Source: Glaciecola sp. UBA1851
GTDB lineage: Bacteria; Pseudomonadota; Gammaproteobacteria; Enterobacterales; Alteromonadaceae
Reading direction: 5' to 3'
DNA: 5,222 bases
Assembly: GCA_002338515.1 (NCBI GenBank)
Contig: DDIL01000063.1
Span: 26,301-31,522 of the forward strand
Shown: in pieces, positions 1 through 5,222 of the stretch
Layout of the letters: each line of letters opens with the position of its first letter
How positions within the stretch are numbered: position 1 is the first letter of the stretch
Notes under the pieces: model-generated
What the model was told of the DNA's origin: nothing
Database searches by the model: none
Seen by the model: only the letters and a program-made list of their open reading frames with translations
Made by a program: the position numbers and the translations under genes

Positions 1-756
1 TTGGATGCGATTGCCCCAATTGTTAGTAAAGATCAAATTGAAATTTATGGTAATATTTTAGCGTACTTTTCAAACCCTAATTTTGAGTTTGATAAGTACT
101 GTATTCCCGTTCTTTCTTTTAACCTCAAAAATACGCATTGTTATGACGTGGCAACATTTCTAGCGCAGCAGTCTATCGCGGTTAGAGCGGGGCATCATTG
201 TGCCATGCCACTTATGCAAGGTTTACATATAGAGGGTTGTGTCCGTCTATCATTAGCTTGTTATAATGAATTTGATGAAATTAATTTACTAATTGATGCC
301 TTAAAAGATTGCATTAAAAATACTAATATATCTTATAGAGCGAACCCCGAAAGAATTGATTCAAACGATACTGTTGATGCGATTAAAAAGGCCAACAACT
401 GGTCAGAAAAGCATCGTCAAATACTGCTGGCCAGTAAACAATTACCATTATTGCCGGTATCGCATAGAAATAGAAAAAACGAAATAATTGGATGTGAAGC
501 AGATGTGTGGCTTGCTGAATTAGCCCCACAGGAAAATGAATCACAAACGAATGCAGCTACTATGCTTTATGCTTATTCAAATAGTAAGGTAGTACGAGGA
601 TTATTGTCGTTAATTCTAAATAAATTAAATCGTTGTCCAGACACTAACATAGAAGAATATTTACGCATGTTAGGCTTGACTCAATATTTTAGTCAGGGGA
701 GGCGGGATGGCATTAAAAGTATTATTAAAACCATAGAAAAGAACAACAGACCCTAG
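1..756 (+). CDS. Cysteine desulfurase (SufS/CsdA type) fused to a SufE domain, 5'-truncated by window edge
   Basis: This is the C-terminal 251 residues of a PLP-dependent cysteine desulfurase that takes sulfur from L-cysteine for Fe-S cluster assembly in the cytoplasm. Residues ~1-105 match the end of SufS. The active-site loop RAGHHCAMPLM carries the persulfide cysteine at residue 67 of the visible part (codon 199-201), and an arginine 15 residues later (R82) matches the conserved substrate-binding Arg of SufS. After a ~20-residue linker, residues ~125-251 form a SufE/CsdE domain. It has the GC-x3-VW motif with acceptor cysteine C165 (codon 493-495), then SNSKVVRGLLSL and a C-terminal LGLTQYFSQGRRDGI stretch. 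SufS is about 400 residues with its Cys near 364, so about 300 residues, including the PLP lysine, lie upstream; the TTG at position 1 is not a real start. The class is secure; SufS versus CsdA is not settled, so no symbol is given. Confidence 0.9.
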   Translation: MDAIAPIVSKDQIEIYGNILAYFSNPNFEFDKYCIPVLSFNLKNTHCYDVATFLAQQSIAVRAGHHCAMPLMQGLHIEGCVRLSLACYNEFDEINLLIDALKDCIKNTNISYRANPERIDSNDTVDAIKKANNWSEKHRQILLASKQLPLLPVSHRNRKNEIIGCEADVWLAELAPQENESQTNAATMLYAYSNSKVVRGLLSLILNKLNRCPDTNIEEYLRMLGLTQYFSQGRRDGIKSIIKTIEKNNRP

Positions 757-777
757 GGCTTTAGTTCGCTTTCATAA

Positions 778-2055
778 CTACTTGTTTTTTGCTTCAATCC
801 ACTGACTCATATACTTATTAGCTTGAAATGCTTGTTGACTAAGCATTCGTTGCATAAAGTTTTTTGTTCTATCTTTTTCTAGTGATTTTGCTTTATTTTC
901 TAGCGTGTTTAAGAACAATCGTTGATTGTTTTCAATATTATAAAGGGTCTTTAGAATAGTTGTTCCATTGGTAACGGCTGTAGCATGTAAATTCTGCTCT
1001 AAATAATATTCAACAGATGCTTGAATAAATGTTTCAATATCGTTAGCAATAAAGCCGGGCCATGGCAAGTCTGAAATACCTTCTGCTCCTAATGGTGTAG
1101 TAATACTCGGGGTTTGTACCTGCATGGCATCAAGCAGTTTTCCTTTAACACCTGCACCAAACGTTATAGGAGCAAGCATGACTCTTGCGTTTGTTATCAC
1201 TTCAAATTGATTTTTAGCAAATCCATGCATATAAAAGTTTATAGAAGGTTTGTCTAATTGTTTTGCTTTAGGCGTCATATATGCCCCATACACGTGACAT
1301 TTTATAGATTTCCCTGCTGTGCCTAATTTTTTAATTAGCGTTTTTCTTATATGTGGCCAGATGTTTTCTGCAAGTATTTTTGCCGCATGATAGTTTGGCG
1401 AATGACGAAAATTACCGATAAACACAAAATCCTGTTTGTCATCAAAACTTGGGAGGGAAATTTGTTGCTTGTCGTTAGATAAAATAAAAGGGATGTTCGC
1501 AATTTGATTACTAGGTACATTAAACTCACTTTGTAATAATAATGATTCAAAATCAGACAGCAATAGCGTTAAGTCAGCTTGATAAATACAGGATAACTCT
1601 CTTAAGCATAACTTATTATACAAGTATTCTTTATTCGGACCGACGGCATCTGAAGTATGAAATGATTGGATATTATTATTTTCTGACTTTAGTTGTAAGT
1701 GTCTAGCTTCTCGCAAAAAATGTAAATCTTCAGCATCAATTATCGTCATTACGTTGGGACTAGCTTCTTTGACTCGCCAAGCAAATTGCTCAAATGTCAA
1801 AAACCGATCAAAAATGACTATATCAGGCTGGATATGTTTTACTTGCTCATTGAAGGAGCTGCAATTCAATTTACAGTGGTCATTAGTTATGCCTAATTTA
1901 GTCAAATTTTGAGAGTGATCATTTTGCTCTGCAGGACATAAAAAATAAACTTGCCATTGGTTTTGCTTGCATGTTTTCATATAACTTAATATGTTTTGTC
2001 CAGCAGCTGACGAAGTTGGCTCAGGCCAGACGAAACCTATAAATAAAATACGCAT
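778..2055 (-). CDS. Glycosyltransferase, GT-B fold (GT4/group 1-like)
   Basis: This 425-residue protein looks like a cytoplasmic GT-B glycosyltransferase that moves a sugar from a nucleotide-sugar donor; donor and acceptor cannot be told from sequence. The N-terminal Rossmann-like domain (residues 1 to ~190) opens MRILFIGFVWPEP and includes PDIVIFDRF (77-85) and the IDAEDLHFLREAR stretch (106-118). The C-terminal donor domain begins near FVFIGNFRHSPN (210-221), continues through VYGAY and FYMHGFA (274-280), and has the signature APITFGAGVKGKLLDAM (295-311) followed by TPLGAEGI (320-327). The tail (~376-425) is charged, Gln/Lys-rich and probably helical. No signal peptide or membrane segment is visible. 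The ATG at 2055 has a weak AGGA (2068-2071 on the complement) 12 bases upstream. It is convergent with the desulfurase (21-base gap) and divergent from panE, with no polysaccharide genes beside it, so its role in LPS, capsule or protein glycosylation is open. Confidence 0.85.
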   Translation of the reverse strand: MRILFIGFVWPEPTSSAAGQNILSYMKTCKQNQWQVYFLCPAEQNDHSQNLTKLGITNDHCKLNCSSFNEQVKHIQPDIVIFDRFLTFEQFAWRVKEASPNVMTIIDAEDLHFLREARHLQLKSENNNIQSFHTSDAVGPNKEYLYNKLCLRELSCIYQADLTLLLSDFESLLLQSEFNVPSNQIANIPFILSNDKQQISLPSFDDKQDFVFIGNFRHSPNYHAAKILAENIWPHIRKTLIKKLGTAGKSIKCHVYGAYMTPKAKQLDKPSINFYMHGFAKNQFEVITNARVMLAPITFGAGVKGKLLDAMQVQTPSITTPLGAEGISDLPWPGFIANDIETFIQASVEYYLEQNLHATAVTNGTTILKTLYNIENNQRLFLNTLENKAKSLEKDRTKNFMQRMLSQQAFQANKYMSQWIEAKNK

Positions 2056-2089
2056 TACTTGAAGAAGTCCTATACTAATAAAAAAATGG

Positions 2090-3202
2090 ATGGTTATTTG
2101 GATGTCGAATCAGCAAAACATTGCCTCAAAAAACGATAGTGAGTCTTCAAAAACTCAGTCTCAAAGCATACCACGGCAGCATGCCAAACATTTAATATTT
2201 GGGGCTGGTCTAATAGGTTGTTATTTAGGCGCTTGTTTTATTAAAGCTAAACAAAATGTCACGCTTGTTTTGAGAGAACGCTTTCGTAATCAGTTAAACG
2301 AAAATTATTCTATTAGTGACTATCAAAATCACAGCTACAAGGTGCCAACATTACCGGCCTTATGCGACCCCAAAGAGCTTAATGAGCAAGAATTAAAAGC
2401 CGATTTTTTATGGTTGACGGTTAAATGTATAGCCCTAGAAGATGCGATTGTTGATATACAACCATTGATCAACGAAAAGACGATTATTTTGTGTTGCCAA
2501 AATGGGGTGAAAAACCATCTCATTGTGCAACAAGCGTTTCCACATAATAAAGTGATACGAGTGATGGTGCCATTTAATGTAGTAAACGATGAAGCAGGCC
2601 ATTTCCATCGAGGCTCCCAAGGCCATATGGCGATAGAGTCAACGCCAGCATTAATTGACACCGTGAAATGGTTAGCGGGTCAATTATCAAGCCAACTATT
2701 GCCTGTGGATATCAGTTATGACATGACCGCATTGCAGTGGGCAAAACTCCAACTTAATTTAGGAAATGCGGTGAATGCGTTGGCCGATATTCCAGTAAAA
2801 GATATGCTTGAAACGAGCGCGTATCGTCTTTTACTTGCTCAATTAATGGACGAACTGCTTGTAATTATAAGAAAAAAACAAATAAAACTACCGAAAATAG
2901 CTAGCTTGCCGAATAAGTATATACCAACGGTTCTACGCTTACCGAATTGGGCTTTTAAGTTAGTAGCTCAAAAAATGTTAGCGGTTGATCCTCAGGTTAG
3001 AACCAGTATGTGGTGGGATTTAAATGCCCACAGACAGACTGAAATAGAATATTTAAACAATACTGTTGTTGAACAAGCTAAACGATTAGGTATTAAAACA
3101 CCCTTTAATACTTTTATTGTCAATTCAGTTAAACAAGCCGAAGCAGGTAAGCGAATCAGTGCTGAAACATTCTATGCACAGGTAAAAAAATTGCTCATCT
3201 AG
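2090..3202 (+). CDS. panE: 2-dehydropantoate 2-reductase (ketopantoate reductase, PanE/ApbA family)
   Basis: The product should reduce 2-dehydropantoate to (R)-pantoate with NADPH (EC 1.1.1.169), a cytoplasmic step towards pantothenate and CoA. The NADP-binding Rossmann motif GAGLIGCYLG is at residues 38-47. Residues matching known PanE functional positions are K112 in LTVKC, N138 in CCQNG, K219 in WAKLQLNLGNAVNAL (the catalytic lysine, with N223 and N227) and E318 in QTEIEYLNN near the C-terminus. The family is about 300 residues. The 370 here include a ~33-residue Ser/Gln/Asn-rich N-terminal stretch before the Rossmann fold and a somewhat long C-terminal domain. The start is uncertain: ATG at 2090 and in-frame ATG at 2102 (MSNQQN) are both possible and neither has a clear Shine-Dalgarno. 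A paralogue acting on another 2-keto acid cannot be excluded, since the family contains many uncharacterised reductases, but the key residues are intact. Confidence 0.85.
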   Translation: MVIWMSNQQNIASKNDSESSKTQSQSIPRQHAKHLIFGAGLIGCYLGACFIKAKQNVTLVLRERFRNQLNENYSISDYQNHSYKVPTLPALCDPKELNEQELKADFLWLTVKCIALEDAIVDIQPLINEKTIILCCQNGVKNHLIVQQAFPHNKVIRVMVPFNVVNDEAGHFHRGSQGHMAIESTPALIDTVKWLAGQLSSQLLPVDISYDMTALQWAKLQLNLGNAVNALADIPVKDMLETSAYRLLLAQLMDELLVIIRKKQIKLPKIASLPNKYIPTVLRLPNWAFKLVAQKMLAVDPQVRTSMWWDLNAHRQTEIEYLNNTVVEQAKRLGIKTPFNTFIVNSVKQAEAGKRISAETFYAQVKKLLI

Positions 3203-3224
3203 GTTTAGTTAAACTCCTTTTGGT

Positions 3225-3260
3225 TTGTTTAGTAACGGTTTTTAATAAGTTAATAAACAA
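3225..3260. repeat. Imperfect 12-bp inverted repeat upstream of the HDOD gene
   Basis: TTGTTTAGTAAC (3225-3236) and GTTAATAAACAA (3249-3260) are inverted copies with 11 of 12 positions paired and a 12-base spacer. The right arm ends directly against the GGGAG ribosome binding site (3261-3265). A related near-palindrome, GTTTAGTTAAAC, lies at 3203-3214 immediately after the panE stop. It could be an operator for a dimeric regulator or a weak RNA hairpin next to the ribosome binding site. The low GC of the arms and the lack of a T-run directly after the right arm argue against an intrinsic terminator. Confidence 0.45.
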
Positions 3261-3265
3261 GGGAG
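3259..3265 (+). promoter_or_regulatory. Ribosome binding site of the HDOD gene, unusually far from its start
   Basis: AAGGGAG is the only Shine-Dalgarno-like sequence near the ATG at 3279, with a 13-base gap instead of the usual 5-10. It overlaps the last two bases of the inverted repeat at 3225-3260. Confidence 0.4.
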
Positions 3266-3278
3266 TAGTTATCTACGT

Positions 3279-4127
3279 ATGAATGCTATTGATTATGCGC
3301 AAAAAGCGAATGAACTTTTCACGGTTCCTCAGACTTCAAATAGACTACGCCAATTGTATGACAAAAAAAATACCACCATGGCAGATATTGCCGAAGTGGT
3401 GAGCAGTGACCCAGCCATGACTGTGCATTTACTTAAATATGCAAATAGCCCTATATTTCGATTTGAACGAAAAATTGAATCATTAGAAAAAGCGGTTCAA
3501 GTGATTGGTTCAAAAGCAGTTTATGAGTTCTCTATTGCATTTGGTATGGCCAATATGTTTGACCGTGATACAACTAAATATTTGGATGTAAAAAGGTTTT
3601 GGAGACAAAGCATTTTGTGCGGGTTGTATGCATCTCATTTTGCGAAATTAGCGAAAGAAAAAGATGTATCAAGAATGTACACAAGTGGTTTGCTGCATAA
3701 CGTTGGAGAGTTAGCGGTGTTAAGAGTCAGCCCAGTGACTATTCGTCATTGCAATAATCTTAATCGGGCTAGTTTACCTAGAGTATGTCAGGAAGAGGAA
3801 TTAGGGTTTACTTATGCTGAAGTATCCGCTGCTTTATTGCAACAATGGCTAATCCCTGATGCTCTGGTATCAACAATTGCAATGCAACATCATGACGATT
3901 CTCCTGCTATGACGATGGAAGCTCAAATTATACAGTTGAGCTATTCACTCGCCATTGTGAATACTTTTCCGCAATATTATTCAATTAAAAATGACCTTCC
4001 AAGCTTTCTATATACGAGTTTAAATATAAAAGAAGCATCACTAAAAGACGTGATTGAAGACAATGAGGAAAAGTATGAAGCGCTTGCAGAGGTATTTAAC
4101 ATGACAATGTCATCTGAAGCCGCCTAA
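3279..4127 (+). CDS. HDOD-domain signalling protein
   Basis: This 282-residue soluble protein is an HDOD-domain protein, a non-enzymatic relative of HD phosphohydrolases used as a signalling or scaffold module in proteobacteria. The N-terminal helices have the family pattern: VPQTSNRLRQLYD (16-28), then SSDPAMTVHLLKYANSPIF (42-60), then IESLEKAVQVIGSKAVYEFSI (66-86). FWRQS (107-111) and SGLLHNVGELAVL (136-148) follow. The usual HD pair is H140-N141 here, so metal-dependent phosphodiesterase activity is unlikely, as is common in this family. A later QHHDD (203-207) and a helical, acidic C-terminus complete it. No receiver, GGDEF or EAL domain is attached, so it is a stand-alone HDOD protein. 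A purine-rich AAGGGAG (3259-3265) lies 13 bases before the ATG, a rather long spacing, but there is no better in-frame start. It may be co-transcribed with panE, 76 bases upstream. Its partner and process are not apparent. Confidence 0.88.
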   Translation: MNAIDYAQKANELFTVPQTSNRLRQLYDKKNTTMADIAEVVSSDPAMTVHLLKYANSPIFRFERKIESLEKAVQVIGSKAVYEFSIAFGMANMFDRDTTKYLDVKRFWRQSILCGLYASHFAKLAKEKDVSRMYTSGLLHNVGELAVLRVSPVTIRHCNNLNRASLPRVCQEEELGFTYAEVSAALLQQWLIPDALVSTIAMQHHDDSPAMTMEAQIIQLSYSLAIVNTFPQYYSIKNDLPSFLYTSLNIKEASLKDVIEDNEEKYEALAEVFNMTMSSEAA

Positions 4128-4131
4128 ATAG

Positions 4132-4935
4132 CTAATCAAATACCGCTACAGTTTGTCTACTTAATGCGATTGCTTTACCGTGTGTATCCCAAATTGTTGC
4201 CTCTGTGTGTCCGTAGCCATCTGCTGCTTGACGAGTGATGGCTTTGTAAGCAAACCAATCATTCGGTTTAACTGGTAAATGTGGATGTAAAAACTCTAAA
4301 TTCCAACTTACCGTGCTTGCTGGGGCTGGCCAATTAAGCATTTGTAGTAGAGTGGGTGGCCAAGCATCAATAATGCTAACTAAATGTGCATCTGTAAATA
4401 CTTCTGGCGAATCTTTATAACGCATCCAGCCAAAATAATGACTCGACTTTTTTCCTAAAAATGGTACGCCGCCTTCCTCAATAGATAAATCGAAGTGTTT
4501 TAAAAATTTGGGTGTCACTTTAGGTATTTGCGGTATATAGTTTCCTTTCTTAGGTAGTTCCATATTGTGAGAATCTGTATTGACTACTCTAATTTTTGAA
4601 GTTCTACCTTGTGCAAAACAAAATTGGGAAATAACACAATTCTTACCCTGTTGAATGGCTCTTGCTTGGATTTGGGAAACATTTTTTCCTTCCCTGATTA
4701 TCTCAACTTTTATATCAAAGTCTTCTTCGATTAGCATAGGACCAACGAAGTTAGTAGTCATTGAGCGTAATACTCTAGACGTTTCTACATAACCTTTTGC
4801 TGCAGAATAAAGCATGCCAGCAGAAAGGCCTCCATAAACGGTTCTTCCTTGTGCCCACTTCTTTGAAATCCGAAAAGATTGCTGTTCATTTGTATGTAAA
4901 CTAGCCGCTTTACTTAAGTATGTATCTATTCCCAT
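4132..4935 (-). CDS. Acyl-CoA thioesterase, TesB-like double-hotdog family
   Basis: The 267-residue product should hydrolyse acyl-CoA to free fatty acid and CoA in the cytoplasm. Two hotdog units are visible. The first (residues ~18-110) has the WAQGRTVYGGLSAGMLYSAA helix region (27-46) and the strand RSMTTNFVGPM (57-67). The second (~160-267) has VSIIDAWPPTLL (186-197), STVSWNLEFLHP (207-218) and SRQTVAVFD at the end. By motif comparison with E. coli TesB (Asp204, Thr228, Gln278), the catalytic positions correspond to D190, T208 and Q261, all present. It is slightly shorter than TesB (286 residues) and the sequences differ widely, so chain-length preference is unknown and the name tesB is not given. 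The start at 4935 is supported by AAGAGAG (complement of 4940-4946), 4 bases upstream. It is convergent with the HDOD gene with only 4 bases between stop codons. Confidence 0.87.
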   Translation of the reverse strand: MGIDTYLSKAASLHTNEQQSFRISKKWAQGRTVYGGLSAGMLYSAAKGYVETSRVLRSMTTNFVGPMLIEEDFDIKVEIIREGKNVSQIQARAIQQGKNCVISQFCFAQGRTSKIRVVNTDSHNMELPKKGNYIPQIPKVTPKFLKHFDLSIEEGGVPFLGKKSSHYFGWMRYKDSPEVFTDAHLVSIIDAWPPTLLQMLNWPAPASTVSWNLEFLHPHLPVKPNDWFAYKAITRQAADGYGHTEATIWDTHGKAIALSRQTVAVFD

Positions 4936-4939
4936 TATG

Positions 4940-4946
4940 CTCTCTT
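4940..4946 (-). promoter_or_regulatory. Ribosome binding site of the thioesterase gene
   Basis: The complement reads AAGAGAG ending 4 bases before the ATG at 4935. It is a purine-rich Shine-Dalgarno-like sequence that supports this start codon over later ones. Confidence 0.6.
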
Positions 4947-4961
4947 CTGGTCAGATGAGTT
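4947..4961. promoter_or_regulatory. Candidate FadR-like operator before the thioesterase gene
   Basis: The 15 bases CTGGTCAGATGAGTT match the enterobacterial FadR operator pattern CTGGTCnGACnnGTT (recalled from the literature) at 11 of 12 defined positions; the one mismatch is T for C at 4956. The site begins 12 bases upstream of the thioesterase ATG, next to its ribosome binding site. A FadR site in front of an acyl-CoA hydrolase makes biological sense, since FadR senses long-chain acyl-CoA. The second half-site is weak as a palindrome and no fadR gene is in the window, so this remains a candidate. Confidence 0.35.
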
Positions 4962-5020
4962 TGGTTTTTTACGCCACTTGTATTGGTAAGATCATAAACT
5001 AAGGGCAAGTAAACTAGGTA

Positions 5021-5049
5021 TTTTTAATAATGATAACGGGTCATAACAA
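5021..5049 (-). promoter_or_regulatory. Weak candidate sigma-70 promoter for the thioesterase gene
   Basis: On the complement, TTGTTA (5044-5049) and TAAAAA (5021-5026) are separated by 17 bases. Each matches the -35 or -10 consensus at 4 of 6 positions. Transcription would begin near 5014 and give a leader of about 80 bases that includes the FadR-like site. In DNA this AT-rich such matches occur by chance, so confidence is low. Confidence 0.25.
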
Positions 5050-5196
5050 ATTTATAAATATTATGTGTTTCCTTTCTATTTGCATCTATTGATCTTTGCT
5101 ACGTGAACAGTCTAAACAGAAAAGAACAGTAGACTCTGAATATGAGGCAAATTTTGACTTCAATTAAAATAAAATGAAGGCAATGTAACTAAATAA

Positions 5197-5222
5197 ATGA
5201 GTTTCACGGCCAATCACTTATG
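5197..5222 (+). CDS. Possible 5' end of a further gene running off the window
   Basis: An ATG at 5197 opens a frame reading MSFTANHL that is still open at the window end. No convincing ribosome binding site is near it: AAGG at 5177-5180 is 16 bases away. Eight codons cannot show homology, and a second, out-of-frame ATG occurs at 5220. It is listed only because a + strand gene would fit the divergent arrangement with the thioesterase. Confidence 0.2.

Larger units (their letters stand above)
4936..5222. other. Non-coding intergenic stretch at the right edge
   Basis: These 287 AT-rich bases have no ORF of useful size on either strand apart from the possible start at 5197. Besides the thioesterase leader elements, they contain a perfect 10-bp palindrome ATTTATAAAT (5050-5059), a 6-bp inverted repeat AGTCTA/TAGACT (5109-5114 and 5130-5135, 15-base loop) and a short direct repeat TAAACTA (4995-5001 and 5010-5016). 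No T-run follows the hairpin and no tRNA-like fold was seen. Confidence 0.6.

Noticed and set aside
1..3. TTG at position 1 as a true start codon
   Set aside because: The frame begins inside the C-terminal part of a SufS-type protein, so the TTG is an internal Leu codon at the window edge.
1347..1550. Minus-strand 67-codon open frame inside the glycosyltransferase gene
   Set aside because: It lies in another frame of a well-supported gene, has no recognisable motif and reads like out-of-frame translation.
2335..2661. Minus-strand open frames (108 and 63 codons) opposite panE
   Set aside because: They are antisense to the conserved PanE coding sequence, have Cys/Trp-rich improbable composition and no ribosome binding site.
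4101..4113. Perfect palindrome ATGACAATGTCAT near the end of the HDOD gene, considered as a terminator stem
   Set aside because: It lies in coding sequence (Met-Thr-Met-Ser), leaves a stem of only about 5 bp, and has no T-run on either strand.
4995..5018. Direct repeat TAAACTA(A)GG with 15-base period in the thioesterase leader
   Set aside because: Seven shared bases in very AT-rich DNA are compatible with chance, and only two copies are present.
5109..5135. AGTCTA/TAGACT inverted repeat, considered as a terminator or small RNA hairpin
   Set aside because: Six AT-rich pairs with a 15-base loop and no following T-tract are too weak to call.
5154..5182. TTGACT as a -35 box for a + strand promoter near the right edge
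   Set aside because: The bases at the expected -10 distance (AAGGCA) do not resemble TATAAT at any allowed spacing.

Overview
The window is AT-rich chromosomal DNA (roughly 35-38% GC by eye) carrying five ordinary-looking bacterial protein genes. The combination of a SufS-type desulfurase fused to a SufE domain, a stand-alone HDOD protein, a short TesB-like thioesterase and low GC suggests a marine gammaproteobacterium of the Alteromonadales (Colwellia/Thalassotalea-like). That assignment is inference from gene types and composition, not from a marker gene.

Layout, left to right. (1) Positions 1-756, + strand: the 3' part of a cysteine desulfurase whose C-terminus continues in frame into a complete SufE/CsdE sulfur-acceptor domain; the N-terminal ~300 residues lie outside the window. 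(2) 778-2055, - strand: a GT-B glycosyltransferase, convergent with gene 1. (3) 2090-3202, + strand: a PanE/ApbA-family 2-dehydropantoate 2-reductase, divergent from gene 2 across a gap of only 34-46 bases. (4) 3279-4127, + strand: an HDOD-domain signalling protein, 76 bases after gene 3, with an imperfect inverted repeat in the gap. (5) 4132-4935, - strand: an acyl-CoA thioesterase of the TesB-like double-hotdog family, convergent with gene 4 across 4 bases. (6) 4936-5222: a 287-base non-coding stretch. It should hold the thioesterase promoter, contains a FadR-operator-like sequence just upstream of the thioesterase start, and ends in a possible start of a further + strand gene.

The genes do not form an obvious single pathway: they cover sulfur mobilisation for Fe-S assembly, glycosylation, pantothenate/CoA synthesis, signalling and acyl-CoA hydrolysis. 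The only thematic link is CoA (PanE makes a CoA precursor, the thioesterase releases CoA), and their opposite strands argue against an operon. I see no mobile element, CRISPR array, tRNA or rRNA, and no sign of an undescribed multi-gene system. The points most worth a second look are the desulfurase-SufE fusion, the FadR-like site before the thioesterase, and the inverted repeat before the HDOD gene.
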